A stretch of 64,000 nucleotides of DNA from Echinarachnius parma (GCA_037951105.1 JBAMJV010000862.1:62001-126000), one strand, 5' to 3'. Counted from the first letter of the stretch, positions 22,691-35,548 are shown. Program-made: numbers and translations. The notes: generated by a model not told the origin, from the letters alone.

Positions 22691-23398
22691 GAGCTTGAAT
22701 TTTCGAGTTGAATTAATCACACTCAAATTTCCCGCACAAAACCACTTCAATATTTGACGTCTTACCCCGATAGTGTCACTTCACATTTTTGCGAAAAAAA
22801 GGATACCCGTTCGAAGCGGGCCACAAGGTACGTTCTCTTTGTACTCGAAGTCTTTAAAATACTCGTTTTCGTAAACGTGGACATGGAAGGCAAAAACAAA
22901 TAGGGAAACAATTGAATACCAATTTGTACCTGATTCTTTATTAAAAAGATCAATAATGTGGTGAAAGTTAACTTAAACCGAAACAGGGGTACCTTTTCTC
23001 TTCAGGATCATGTGTTCCACCTTGCAGAATATGAACGGACACCATCGGGCGTTGTACCAGGTACGGATATATTATTAATCGCAGATGATGGCCGATATGA
23101 CAGGTTGTCTGGGTTGCGAATTAACTTGTGTTCCATTCATGTTGTCTTTTCTTTTAGATTGGTATTTGATGTTCTCTTGTTATTTAGTATATATATACGC
23201 ACTTAATGATGTATATTTAGCCACGTATTTGTAATATTATACACATTTGCCAACTAGTGGTGACTAATTTGTCATGAACAATATAGAGAGTATCTATTAA
23301 TAGATATAGCGTACACATTAAAGTGCTAATTTTCTCACATATCTATATATTCGTTTGTGTTATTTCGTTTACGAGAAGTCGAGAGGGTTTTTAATTAA
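22691..23398. other. Unassigned insertion in the unit A 3' flank, first part
   Basis: The flank is broken near 22690 and resumes at about 25256. A weak inverted match between 'gtgtcacttc' near 22783 and 'gaagtgacag' near 25235 may mark the ends of one large insertion. No gene was recognised. Confidence 0.35.
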
Positions 23399-23926
23399 AG
23401 GGATAGTTGAGTATTGGTTTGAGGCGGCTACACAAATTAACTTTTTTGTGAGATAATGTAAAACTGAGTGTCAAATTTGAAAGAGCGTACAATTTCAATG
23501 AAAGAATAAACCTTATTTGATCAAAATAGGTTCTGAAACGGCTCAAATATCCATAAACATAACCATTTGTAATAATTTTGGGGCCCACAATTATTCGATA
23601 ATTTTGTACCAGCCGTTGAAAATTTTTTTTAATTCTTCCTCTTTTCAAAAAATTACAAAACAGATTTGTAATAGATGTTGATTATCTCTCTATCTAAATG
23701 ATTGAAACCAATGAGTTTTGTAGAGAGCACCCTTTTGAGTTTGAATTGCTCTTTTGGAATGAGAACAGGCTGTTTACTTAGTCGTTTGTAATTTGTTATT
23801 CCTTTCGAGCATGGTGGAGTTATAACTATTAGTTTGTAATGTAATGGTTCGGGTTTTGCTTACTGAAATTTAGTTTGACCAAACTGTACTATCTTTACCA
23901 AAACTCATCTATCCCTATAACTACTA
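23399..23926. mobile_element. TTAA-site MITE, family 1 copy 2
   Basis: AGGGATAGTTGAGTATTGG at the left is the inverted counterpart of the CCAAAACTCATCTATCCCT right end. TTAA precedes it (23395-23398) and ATAA, one base off, follows it. The interior shares long stretches with copies at 21173 and 43857, e.g. 'tttcgagcatggtggagtta'. Confidence 0.8.
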
Positions 23927-25255
23927 CTTTACTGTGCATCAGTATTGGTGAAACCTTGCTGTTTCACACACATAATGATAAAGACTTAGTAAAAACTGTC
24001 ACTCGTGTAGTCAAATTATGACTAACAACGATACGTAATGTATGCGTGCAACCATCTATCACGTTCACGTACTATAATCACGTCTTGCATATTTCCATAG
24101 AAACACGACCTCTAATCTACGAAGTGGCTATTAAGAGCAGATCAAACCAGTTAGGCGGTGTAAAGCACAAGTCGTAATACCCATCATCGGACATACAAAT
24201 AATTTCACTCAAAACGATAATAAAGTTCTATACAGTATACGCATTAAGTTGTTTTCTTTTTGACGGTGATTTTAATCTCTTTTCATTATTCATCTTTTAT
24301 GATTTTAGCCATCTCGAAAAAAAATAATTGTTTCTATTACATGAAAACTGTGACTAATCGTGATTTAGCGGTTGGTCATTCACGTCGTGTCAACCTAACA
24401 CTTCAAAATATTCGAGGAGGAAATTTTTACGAAAGTATGCAAAACGTGAACATGACTTGATTACGTGACAGAATGCTGCGAGCCCATGATGCTTGTATAA
24501 AGGCAAGATCACATGCCTGCATTCAAAAACACATACGCAAACAAAAGAAAATCACAAAGTCTATGGTGGCTGTATATATATACGCACCAACGTTGATAAA
24601 TTAACTGACAATTGTATTAGAAGTGAACAATCAAATGTACCGGTACCTACCCTATTGAATGACATTGTACTGCGTGCATGCAAAATACGCCTCCCCGGTG
24701 CGAAGTTCATTGTGTATAGTTCAATGTTGCGGTAAAGATCGGGCAGGATGAATGAGCAGGTGGGTCGATATCGCCCGACCAGCGAGGACTGAAGTTACCG
24801 CTCTATTGTACCATTCATTGTGATCGAGGGGGTCATGCCAGCTAGCCCGCCGGGTTAACTTGCATGCAATTGTACGAAACTGGAGCGGCTTTGTACACAT
24901 TTTTACTGTATGTTAACAGTAAACTGCGCATGCGTTATATTGTTTGTTGATAACGCTATTTTCACGATCGATTGTGAAAACGAACGGTCAAACCGAGAAT
25001 TTGTTCAACCGCTCGCTCGCTCTGTGAGGATGCTTTTCTGAATGGATGCGAATTATAGAAGCGATTTTCTCTGTTGTTTGACAAATAGCTGAGCTCTGGT
25101 CCGCGTTATTAAATTGCGTTTTTCTTTCCTTCATGACAATTATATGTAGCAAGTTATATATCATTTTAAAGCTGAAATCCGAGAGAATTCAAAACACTAA
25201 AAATCTCAATTTTGATATTGCCGATGAATTACCCGAAGTGACAGAGGGGGACACA
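23927..25255. other. Unassigned insertion in the unit A 3' flank, second part
   Basis: Mostly AT-rich, with a more GC-rich patch at about 24730-25050 ('gggtcgatatcgcccgacc'). No convincing coding region, RNA gene or repeat family recognised. Confidence 0.35.
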
Positions 25256-26340
25256 TTTATTTCTATGTTAGAGATATTGTTCACCAAAAAAGTGTAAGAT
25301 TATTGTCTCATATAAAAGATAATACCACATTAAAGCTAGTCTAAGAAGCTATTAGGTCATACATATATATTTTAGTGCAATTAAATTGAAGCGTTTATAC
25401 AACAAAACTGTTCATGTGACATTTTTATCAGTCTATCATGATTGTATTTTATACAATCTTAAAAATTGGGGGAAATTGGACTATATGTTACCCAACTAAG
25501 TTTACCCAACATTTTAAGAGTGTATTATTGTATATACATATAACACACTCATGACATGTACATTAAACACACTTATATTTTAATGTTACCTAGTATGATT
25601 ATAATTGTACTCTGTCAATTATCATGGGAAAGAAGAACATAATATGTGTGTCTATTGGCTTTGGCCGATCATAATTATAATCTCAATTTATAAGGCCGCT
25701 TCAAAAACATGCGATATATCTTGAAAATGCACTTAAAATTAACAATGCTACAGAGGTTGTATTGTTTTCTTATTCTGTGTACAAAACTTGATCATACATA
25801 AATGAAGTCTGTGATCATGAAATGAGTTTATAAAAGCATTATAAATACGCTCTAAAGTTATTATTTATAGTCATTTATTGGTTCATATCGCTATTATGTT
25901 CCAGTTAATGGTTACCTGCAGATGATATGATAAGGGTAATTCAAATAAAAATGGCTTTATTTGATCGAACATAACGAATTGTGTTTGTATCTTAAAAGGA
26001 AGTAGTAAAGACTTACTTTAGGAATTAAGCTCTTCATATTACACACACTGCTTGTATTTCTACGTTAGAAATCTTGTTCACCCCAAAAAAGTGCAAGATT
26101 ATTGTCTCATAATTTGTATGTAAGATATACCACGTAAAAGCTAGTCTTAGAAGTTAATGACATGAATATAATTGTGGAATCAACTTGATGTGTGTATAAT
26201 AATGCGAAATGTTGATAAATCTAGCAAGTATTGTATATTATATTACATGTATATAACACACTCATGACTTGTACATAACACTGTTTATAGTTTAATGTTA
26301 CCTAGTATCGATATAATTGTACTATATCAATTTGGCTACT
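25256..26340 (+). repeat. Two further partial copies of the TLR 3'-flank segment
   Basis: The segment beginning 'tatttctatgttagagatat' at 22018 recurs at 25258 and, truncated, at about 26055. Each copy includes 'aagattattgtctcat' and 'taatgttacctag' landmarks. Unit A therefore has a local triplication of about 300-750 bp pieces. Confidence 0.7.
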
Positions 26341-27560
26341 TCCGGGATTAACCATTATAATAAAATCACTTCCGAGCAGCTTCTATTGGTGGAGACCCTC
26401 CTTTTTTGACATATGAAACAAGGAAAGGATGAGAATCATTCGAGCAAAAGATATCAGCCCCACTGGCATAATATAGCGCACCTGTACACCCATGTCGATG
26501 ACGGATTTATCTGACACAGTATCAACTTTTTTACCTCAAAGACTATCATACGTTTGTTAATGCAATTGTTCCAAATTATCGCGTTGTCATTGCTTACACA
26601 AATACACGTAAAGAACATATCGAGAAGTTTTAACAAGTGAAAACCCATTTTATTTTACTGTTGGTTCCTGGTCCTCACTAATTATTATTGCGATTTCAAA
26701 ATAAGGTAAAACAAGATGGTGTGACCTGATATTAGACTAATTGTTGCTAGACATCTCATAATCGGACACATATTCTTAAAACCTCCAACACGTGAAACAG
26801 ATCATAGTGAGTGAACAAGTCAAATTAATCTTGCAGTAGGCCTAATTTGTTCTATTCATAATAAATGGTTATTCCGATTTCGAAATAAAAAGAAAACATT
26901 AAGTGCTCTAAGATCCTTGAGAATCGGCCAATGCCCCCGAAACCCCGCCCACACATGTCCTTATCAAATGTCGAGATTTTAAGAAGATAATAATCATAAC
27001 TTGCTATATAAGTTCCTCGTCATGATTTATGATACTTACGATTTCGAAAGCAAAAAGTACTATGAACTGAGAGTCTAATTTGGAAGTGCTGTTATTTTTG
27101 TAAGCATGTGTTAAATAAAATATGAACGATATGCATTATAATACAACTATACCAAGCAATATCAGATATACATCACATTCCCTGCATATGTTTCCTCGTA
27201 ATTAATCATAGATTCGAAATAGTACTTTTGAAATCAGACTGGACGTAAAGTATAAATTACACTACCATAAATGTCGTTATAGATTGTAGTTATTTTCAAC
27301 TTCTTTGAAGCAAGAAAAATGGCTATTGATAAACAAATAAAAAGATGAAAAAAGAAAACGAATAAATATAACTCTGTAGCATAATAAATTAGGGCTGGCT
27401 TACGAAACCCGTCTACATGAAGGTTGAGTTCAGTTTTATTTCGATTCATCGTTTGACAGAGGGTTAATTAAATTATTCGCAAACAAAGTGATTATAACTA
27501 AACGTACAGTTAGTGTGGAAAAGTAATAAGTATGATTGATGTACTGTATGTGTTATTGAT
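26341..27560. other. Unassigned AT-rich region
   Basis: About 1.2 kb with no recognised gene, repeat or RNA. Short frames have no domain signal. Confidence 0.4.
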
Positions 27561-28021
27561 CAGTTGAGTTGGGTGGGGCTCTGTATATATATACAAATGC
27601 GTTGATGGAAATTTCATATCATTTCTTGCAATGATTGTGATAGCAAGGATTCACGAAGCTGTTTCCTGCACGGGTGTGACGTCCGTTCATTGTTGTGGGT
27701 AAGTAACAGAGTTATAAAGGTTTTTTTTTTCATTCTTGCGTAAATATAAATGTTTCATGATATATATAGGAGGGCTTCCTTTACAATATAGGACAAAAAT
27801 AAAACATTAATACGGCAATTGTACAATACAAATAAATGAGATTGGAGTATGAGTAGGGACCATAATAAAAGATAAACAAATCTTGGTGGGTATGGTCCCT
27901 AAGTGAAGCAGTTGGTTCAAAATAATAACTTACAAACTACAAATAGTAAACACAGCAAAACTAAACAAATTAAGTAGGGGTGAAATGGGGGAGAAGAGAG
28001 ATTATACTTATACCAACATTA

Positions 28022-28233
28022 CAATAGTGGATCTGGTGTGCTCAAAAGTGTGTCTTTGTATTTGAGTTTGAATACATTTAAAGATGAAGCGCTCTTTAAA
28101 TGGGGTGGGAGGGAATTCCAAAGTTGTGGACCTGCAAAAGAGACCGCTCTCTATGAGACCACTTTTCTTGAGAAAGGAATATGATAATCATTACAACTGC
28201 GGGTATTGTATGAAGGGGTATTCATATTAAGAA
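28022..28233 (-). mobile_element. LINE ORF2 C-terminal fragment
   Basis: The minus strand reads 'SYNTRSCNDYHIPFSRKVV', one stop, then 'AVSFAGPQLWNSLPPHLKSA' and 'FKLKYKDTLLSTPDPLL' before a terminator. This is the classic end of CR1/L2-like ORF2 proteins (YNTR... GP.LWNSLP... FK..K). The remaining sequence 27790-28021 is probably its 3' untranslated region. Confidence 0.8.
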
Positions 28234-29022
28234 TAAAATACTTAGATAAAGATGAAGGGATCAGTGACAAGAGTACATTAAAGATGCTAACTGATGAGAG
28301 TATAATTTTTTTCAAATTCAAATTTAATTAACACTCTTCATAAAAAACATTACAATGTACAATATACATGGCAAAGTGACATTACATAGTAAAAGTAAAA
28401 GGAAAAAGGAAAAAGAAAATACAAATACAAATAAAAATTATGGGAGTGTTTCGAGTAGGCAGAAAAGAGGGAATTCCTTATGTGAATTCCTTATGATACA
28501 CATAATAAAAAGACAAAACGTACAATAGAAACACACTAAAGTTACATGAGGGTCAAAATTGCCTTTACTGATTACTATAGTTATTTAATTTTTAAAAATT
28601 TATATTTTATTTTTAAAAGATTGAGAGTTTTGCTAGTTTTGATTTCAGTGGGTATACTCTTCCATATAACTGGACCTTTAAAAAAGAAAGAATTTTTCAT
28701 ACATGTAGTTCGTATTTTGGGAAGATGGTAATTTGAAGCATTTCTAGTATTGTAATTGTGCACATCGAGATTAAAATCAAAGCATGCTAATAAAAATGTT
28801 GGCAATAATCTATTATAACAAAAAAACATTAAAACGGCAATATACAAATTTTCCATATCATTTACATTCAATATTCGAAGTTCATAAAATAAAGGATTGA
28901 AATGAGCATAATATTGCGAATTAGTAATCATGCGTATCGCTTTCTTCTGAAGTGTAAGTAGCGTTTCCATATCACTTTTGTCAAAATGTGCCCATACAGT
29001 TATACAATAATTCTCAATGCCC

Positions 29023-29215
29023 ATGAGCCGCTTGGAAGGAATGCTCCTCAGGGAGTGGAGATGGTGCACACAATGTGTGCTGGTTTGCATTGTATCTTAT
29101 GACCGGGGGTAATACTATCATTGTAAAGCGCTTAGAGATGATTATCAATCATATTAGGCGCTATATAAATCGAGTATATTATTATTATTATTATTATTAA
29201 TTCAAATATGGCGTT
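29023..29215 (+). mobile_element. SINE/LINE 3' tail of L2 type, ending in (ATT)n
   Basis: Contains 'gtaaagcgcttagaga' and 'ggcgctatataaat' followed by an ATT/TTA microsatellite (29178-29202). This tail is shared by many L2/CR1-mobilised SINEs and LINEs in animals. It is inserted in the minus-strand LINE ORF2 in the opposite orientation. Confidence 0.7.
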
Positions 29216-29232
29216 ATCAAACATTTAACAAA

Positions 29233-30050
29233 TGAAGAGCTTGTTTGCAAAAGGGGTTAGGTCCACTTTAGACCATTCCGAGAAAATCAAGTTTTTTTAT
29301 TTCTCCCATATTGCAATATGTTTATGCAAAACAAATTTGTCCTGATATACTACCCTACCATATGAATGTAAAACTGAGTATGAAGGAAATCAGCCTGTCT
29401 TCATATTTCTTAAATAATTTTTCCAAAAATTGAACTTTGTGGATCTAGCCCCTTTTGCAAACAAACATTTCACATAAGGGATTTAAGGGAGGTGGGGCAG
29501 CCCTAGTCACCCACTATGAACATGTGTGAGTTGGCTCATAACTGAAGTTTTTTTTCTTTTCATTCTGATTAAATTTCACCCATCAAAAGCAAAAAATAAT
29601 GACAACTCACATGTCACCGACATTGCTCAACTGTATAATATTTTTTTGGCAAAAGGGGTTAGATCCACTTTGTTTGCAAAAGGGGCTAGATCCACAAAGT
29701 TCAATTTTTGGGAACATTATTTTAAAAATATGAAGACAGGCTGACTTTTTCATACTCAGTTTTACATTCACATGGTAGGGTAGTATATCAGGACAAATTT
29801 GTTTTGCATAAACATATTGCAATATGGGAGAAATAAAAAAAAACTTGCTTTTCTCGGAATGGTCTAAAGTGGACCTAATCCCTTTTGAAGAAAAAAATGA
29901 TTTTTCTTAGCCATTTTTTTACACTTTTTGATGGGCATTTCAACTTTTATTTGGTATCATCTTATAGAGCTACTAAAAATAAATACATTAAGACAACAAA
30001 ATAAAATTTGATGAAAATGGACCTAACCCCTTTTGCAAATGAGCTCTTCA
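29233..30050. mobile_element. Inverted-repeat element with 'aaaaggggttaggtcc' arms
   Basis: Ends TGAAGAGCTTGTTTGC and the complement of TGAAGAGCTCATTTGC. A ~230-bp left arm (29240-29465) is repeated in reverse complement at about 29645-29895, including 'tgtcctgatatactacccta' and 'catattgcaatatg'. Short 'gcaaaaggggttaggtcca' blocks recur at five positions in both orientations. It is non-coding, MITE- or foldback-like, and sits inside a LINE. Confidence 0.75.
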
Positions 30051-30177
30051 AATATTTAAAGGATACAATTGAACTTTATATAAAACACCAATATTTTTAG
30101 CAATTTTATTGCACACTTCATTGATATGCTCATACCATTTCAATTTATGATTTATTACAACGCCGAAAAATTTCAAA

Positions 30178-32330
30178 CTATTTACACGTTCGAAATAATT
30201 GTGATACATTCAAAAGTTTGAGAGTTTTAAATAAAAGATATGTATGTGTGTTTCTAGCGGAATGACTAATTATGCGAATTATTCTCTTTTGCAATAGTAA
30301 AATTTGTGTTATGATGGTGCGAGAGGAATTGCCCCAAATAACAATACAGTATAATGAAAAAGGATATATCATAGTAATAATATGCTTTGGTAACTAATAC
30401 AATTTGTTGATGACACCAATGTTTCTAGATAAGGTAGTACAAAGTGAGTTTGTATGTTCATTCCAAGTAAGGTGGTCATCAACGACGACACCGAGAAATT
30501 TCGAATTTGTTACTTGTTTGATTTCTATTCCATTAAAACATATCTTAATTACATCAGAGTTATACTTGCTGTTAGAAAATATCATAAAATGTGTCTTGGA
30601 TGCATTACAAATTAATTTATTACTAAGTAACCACTTATGTATTTTCTTAAATTCATTATTTGCAATTTCATTCAATTGATTTATATCATGATGTGAGATA
30701 GTGACTGTTGTGTCGTCAGCAAACAAAATAAAATTCATGTTTTGGAATATTTTACGAATGTCGTCTATAAACAATAAAAATAAAAGGGGGCCCAGAATGG
30801 AACCTTGAGGTACACCACAATTAATTGTTGTCATAATGTTATTATGATAAGCAAATTGTTTTCGGGAAGAAAGGTAACTATCAAACCAGGATAATAACGT
30901 TCCTCTAATGCCATATGTATTACTTTTATTTATCAAAATATGATGATATGATGAGGCAGTCAAAGGCCTTTGTTAAATCTAAAAATAACGTTATTGAAAA
31001 TAATTTTGCATCCAAGGCACATGTTATATGGTGAACAAATTCTATAAGTGCTGAAGAGGTGCAATGTTGAGGTCTGAAGCCAAACTGATTAGAAAAAAAC
31101 AAATCATGTTTTTGAATGAATTTAAATAAACGGTTGTACATACACCTTTCCATGATCTTTGAAAATGTGGATAATAAAGAAATCGGTCGATAGTTCAAAA
31201 ATAAACTATGATCACCTTTCATATAAATGAGTATGACTTTAGCAATTTTCATTTGGGTTGGAAAAATACCACAAGAGAATGAACAATTAAATATTTTACA
31301 TAGAGGTTCAGATTTTAAATGGATAACCCTTTTCACAACAGTAATAGAAATGTCATCAAATCCAGGGCTTGTTGCATTTTTCAATTTAAGAACAATATAA
31401 ATAATTTCACGATAACTTACGGGTGAACAAAACATAGATTGGGAATTCGATGGGACATTAAAATGACAATCGGAATTAACATCATGAACAGATTCCTTCA
31501 ATAAATTGGATACAGCATTTACAAAATAATCATTAAAATTATCAGCGATTACATGGTCTGGAATAGGAATAGCGTCACGTACAAAATTTGCATTTAATGA
31601 TTTCTTTTTTTTACGAAGTAAATTGTTTATAACCTTCCATGTAGCAGACATATTACCTTTAGTTTCTCTAGATTTCAATTCATAATATTTTTGTTTTGCT
31701 TTACGAGACTCAAAAGTGAATTTATTTCTCATCTTTTTCTATTTGTATGATTACAATCAGAGGGTTTTTTAATATCGTTTATACAAATTTTACTTCTTTT
31801 TTGACAAAGTTTGTAATTGAGAATTAAACCAAGGTTTCCTAAATGCATTTTTCTTTTTAATATTCTCTATAGGAAAACATTCATCGTATAACGAAACAAA
31901 GATTGCTAAAAAGGTATTATAATACTCATCCGGATCATGATATTGAGTAGGCCTTTCAGCATTACTTAGTTTATGGCAAAATATGGCAATAATCAGTTAT
32001 TACACGTCTTTTAATAAAAGAATCAGTTTGTACGATTAAGTTTTTAAAATCAATTAGTACGAAAAAAAACAGGCAGGTGATCACTTACATCAGAAATAAA
32101 TATACCTGAGTGAATAACATCGTCCTCATTTGTTAAAACATTGTCTAAAAGCGAAGCCGATTGACTGGTAATTCGTGTTAGGGCTTGAAAAGGTGGCAAG
32201 AAAGAGGTAGTAAATAGACAGTCATAGAATTGCTTTACTGAAGTAGAAGAGTCACATTTTAAAAGATCCAAATCCAAATCTTCTTTTGGCAGAGTGCTGA
32301 TAAGCAAATCATAATGTAATCATCATATAT
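30178..32330 (-). mobile_element. CR1/Jockey-like LINE ORF2 relic (endonuclease end, reverse transcriptase)
   Basis: Read on the minus strand, the end of an APE-type endonuclease ('SASLLDNVLTN', 'SDVSDHLPVFF') is at 32050-32165. The reverse transcriptase follows at 30394-31732: 'NYRPISLLSTFSKIMERCMY', 'FGFRPQHCTSSAL', 'TLFLDLTKAFDCL', 'GVPQGSILGPLLFLLFIDD', 'FILFADDTTVTIS' and 'KFLGVVVDDHLTWNEH'. A C-terminal piece ('SLYCIVIWGNSS', 'LQKRIIRII') lies at 30180-30370. The frame changes near 30940, in the ~320 bases between endonuclease and RT, and again near 30380. The 5' end is truncated. All RT motifs including FADD remain recognisable, so it is fairly young, but it is not functional. Confidence 0.88.
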
Positions 32331-32872
32331 AAGTAAAACTACTTTGACATACAGAGTAATAGGAGAGCGAACGATTCTGATGTATTGGCTATTGGTGTTG
32401 GAAAGGGCTAGTTATTTGAGAAGTTCATGTAGTTATCAACGTGCAGATATTTATTTCGTCATGATTGGACGGGTGTAACAGCCTTTCATATTTCTCGGCG
32501 AGTATCGAAAGCTTTTACCACTGAGTTCTGAAGCCGTTTTTGACTGTGTTAGATGATTGTATAAACGAAACAAGGAAATCATGCATAACGTCATAATCGC
32601 ACAATTTCAATACTACAATTCAATATGTACACGGTATTAATCTTTTTTCCCGAGGATATTCAATGTTACCGTTTCTGAACTGATGACATATTTCATATTC
32701 ACTTTTGTATGCTTAGATATTTCTCATTTTATAGTATTCATATTTCATTGCCTCCAATTCTTGTCAGTGGCACATCTTTAACCCAGGATTAAATGACATT
32801 AACTTAGTTTTAAATACATCCCATCAGAGCAAGCTTTTATCTTAGTAACATTGTCCAAGTCATTGGACAATG
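32331..32872. other. Unassigned spacer before the TLR relic
   Basis: About 540 bases of AT-rich DNA with no recognised gene or repeat. Confidence 0.4.
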
Positions 32873-33271
32873 ACTCGGAAGACGCAATAGCAGCATTGCC
32901 TGTCGATACACTTTGGCTAGGGGATTTCTATCCAAATGCATCTATGTTTGTAAACCTCACAAGTGGTGTTGCAAGGTCAACTGTTACCACGCTCATTCTT
33001 GGTTATCTGGTTTGCGTGATGGCATTCCAGTTGACGTATTCAGGCCTTTGTATGATCATCCATTGGACGTAATATTCATCGACAGCAGCGGGGATCTCTC
33101 TCTGTATAAAAACGTGTTCTTTGGGTTAAGCTGTCTTAAGTTGAAGTTATTCGGAAATTCCATTAAAGAAATCGAACCGGAATATTTCCTAGGAATGTCT
33201 CGTCTGCGAGAATTGATTTTGTTGAATAATCAAATAATGTACATTAATCCACATAATAGCACTTGGGAAAG
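32873..33271 (+). pseudogene. TLR ectodomain relic (leucine-rich repeat segment only)
   Basis: Similarity to copies A-C starts at 'SEDAIAALPVDTLWLG' and ends at 'NPHNSTWES'. It includes 'NASMFVNLTSGVARSTVTTL', 'LRDGIPVDVFRPLYDHPL', 'IDSSGDLSLYKNVFFGL' and 'EIEPEYFLGMSRLRELIL'. A one-base deletion near 33010 ('ggttatctggtttgc') shifts the frame between the two halves. There is no signal peptide, LRRCT, membrane segment or TIR. It covers the same ~400-bp segment as the relic at 5918-6350 and ends within a few bases of the same codons. It lies just upstream of unit B's 5' flank. Confidence 0.88.
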
Positions 33272-33409
33272 TTTGATTTTGGAGAATTTAGCATAGCAAT
33301 AAATAGCAATCGTACATATTACAGTGCCTATTTCATAAAAATCTGTTCTCTCGTCTGTTATTTTGTTTACAAGACGTCAAAACAAGTTTTAATTAACCAT
33401 ACTTATTTC

Positions 33410-34432
33410 AGTTTGTGTGAAGGCTAACACACAGCAACTTCACACGTTTTGAGCTTAACTGGAAGCCAGATAAAATCAGGAAACGAGGGCGATCCAAACA
33501 CACCTAGGGTGTTCCACATCAATTAAGTTTAACCTAACTCTAAGTTGGACCTAGCTACTATGGAAAAAACATTTGTAGCCTTGTAATGAAACAAGTTAAA
33601 AAGAAGAACAAAAGCAAGTATGTTAGACTTTCATAAAATTAACATTAATAATGATGGAGGACCACACCTTTCGACTGAACTGATAGTAAGCGTTTCGCTT
33701 AGAACAAGATGTGCGGGAAGTAAATTATGACATTATGCAATGGGGAAAGCATTGCAGTTATAAAAAGGAAAGAATATGCAGATGTATTTTGCATAAAGAA
33801 ATAACCTGGCGGCTTCACACTTTCAGCACTACACTGGACGTCAGAGGGAATGAGGAAACAGGAAGACTCAAACACACCTGGGGTGTTTCACAAAGTTGAA
33901 CCCAACTACTATGGAAAGCCATTTGTATAGCATTTGAATAATACATATTCAAAACCAAGAATGCAAGTAGTTTAGACTTAAAATTAACATCAAGAACATG
34001 AAACCTCCTTGACAATAGAAAATATTATTATGATCTGAGTCAACACATTGACTTACTTGACTTAAAGGGATTTAGTAACTGTGTTGACATGTGCACAAAG
34101 CGATGAGTGGTTGATACAATGCATATTGTTGTTATCTGATATGTCCACTGGGTGCTGTGTGAACAGTTCAAGTTAAATGGACTTTATATGGCCGAGTAGT
34201 GAGCGAAAATGCAAAGTGATAGTCACTAACTCATTGCATTCGCTTTGTACACGGTCCTGACGACCCACTGGATAATTTTACATCTGAACACTTCAATTGT
34301 AAATATCTTTTTAACGAAAGGGAAATTTGAAAAACCGAAACCTGTCCCATGATTTTGTTGTTAATAAGAATACAACAAGATATGAGGGAACCGCTAGAAT
34401 TTTAATTGGATGTTGAGGATTTGAACTAGGCC
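33410..34432 (+). repeat. TLR 5'-flank unit, copy B (first part) with a partial internal repeat
   Basis: 33650-34080 matches the A and C flanks ('gtaaattatgacattatgca'). A related block at 33440-33640 repeats the 'caaacacacctagggtgtt' and 'actatggaaa' landmarks found again at 33870-33925. It also carries the segment with 'gacatgtgcacaaagcgatg' shared with 55040 in unit C. The flank is interrupted by an RTE-like LINE at 34433. Confidence 0.75.
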
Positions 34433-35282
34433 CTTTAAGCCGTCCACACCATCGCTGGGATGTGTGATGGCTTCTGCTTTACGATGGCTTGCCACGCCTT
34501 CCGGTCTTCAGTCTTTTGGCCTTGGTCAGGGAGTTAAGGTGTCTGTTGTTGCAGTCTGCCTTGATACAATCAATCAATCTTTTTGCTGGTCTTCCCCTTA
34601 GCCGTTTGCCGTGAACGGTTCAGTCGAGTAGAATGTGGGGGTATCTGTTTGAACTCATTCTGAAGATATGTCCAAAATATCTTAGTCTCTTTGTGGCAAC
34701 TCTTTCGACGATAGCTGCAGCTTCTTCCATGTTCAGTTGTGTTTGGATGTGTGTGTTTCTTAACCTGTCAAGTCTGGTCACACCCATGATTCGTCTGAGG
34801 CATTTCATCTCGAAGGTGTGGAGTCTTTTTTCGTCCACCTTCTTCAGTGTCCATGTCTCCGCACCATATAGTATTCCAGTAATTCCAGTAGTATTATAGT
34901 AATTCCAGGACTGTTTAGAGTTCTACCTTTGTTGAGCATCGTATGTCTGTAGATGTCCAGATTGTGTTGAGAGACTAGAATGTTCCTAGTGCTTTCCCAA
35001 TGCGTTGCTGTACCTCTTCAGTGCATGATCATGTCTGGCTTATTGCTCCTCCCGGGTAGGTAAATTTAGTTGGTCTCCATCAATGTTTATATTTAGTTAT
35101 TGAGGCTGTTTGCTTATTACCTGTATTTCTGTTGTCGTGATGTTAATTTTCAGTCCAAAGTTTGTGCTGCTCTCGTGCACTTGGTTGACTAATGTTTGAA
35201 GGACTCTTTCGCTGTCTGCTATTACGATAATGTCATCAGCGAATCGTAAATTGTTGATAAGGTGTCCCTGTACATGTATGAC

Positions 35283-35375
35283 AATCATAATAATAGTGAT
35301 GCGCCGCGATCGTCGAAAGACGGAACGTGCGCTGTATAAGTAGCCACCATTATTATTACTATTATTATATTGTCG
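35283..35375 (+). mobile_element. L2-type SINE/LINE tail ending in (ATT)n
   Basis: Contains 'gtgcgctgtataagtag' followed by 'attattattactattatta', resembling the tail at 29105-29202. It interrupts the RTE-like LINE in the opposite orientation. Confidence 0.5.
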
Positions 35376-35548
35376 TGTATAGCATACAACATCACAATTT
35401 CCAATAGAATGTTAAATAGTTGGGGGGACAGGACGCAACCTTGACGTACGCCAACTGTGGTTTTAAACCAATCTGTCAGTTCTCCATTTACTCTAACTGC
35501 GCTGTTAGACTGTTTGTAGAGTGCTTGAAGTAGGTGTATGCATTTTTA

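Larger units (their letters stand above)
28310..30180 (-). mobile_element. CR1-like LINE 3' end, interrupted by two inserts
   Basis: Minus-strand coding at 28581-29022 gives 'GIENYCITVWAHFDKSDME', 'LLTLQKKAIRMI', 'YNTRNASNYHLPKIRT', 'FFFKGPVIWKSIP' and 'LLKIKYKFLKIK'. Coding upstream of that at 30060-30180 gives 'LKFFGVVINHKLKWYEHI', the conserved block after the YADD box. Between them lie a short element tail (29023-29215) and an inverted-repeat element (29233-30050). A 3' tail containing 'attcaaatttaattaa' ends near 28315. This is an inactive relic, antisense to the TLR genes. Confidence 0.8.

Noticed and set aside
22772-25251. A single large transposon with CCCC...GTCACTTC ends
   Set aside because: The inverted match is only about 10-15 bases with gaps, and the flanks give no clear duplication.
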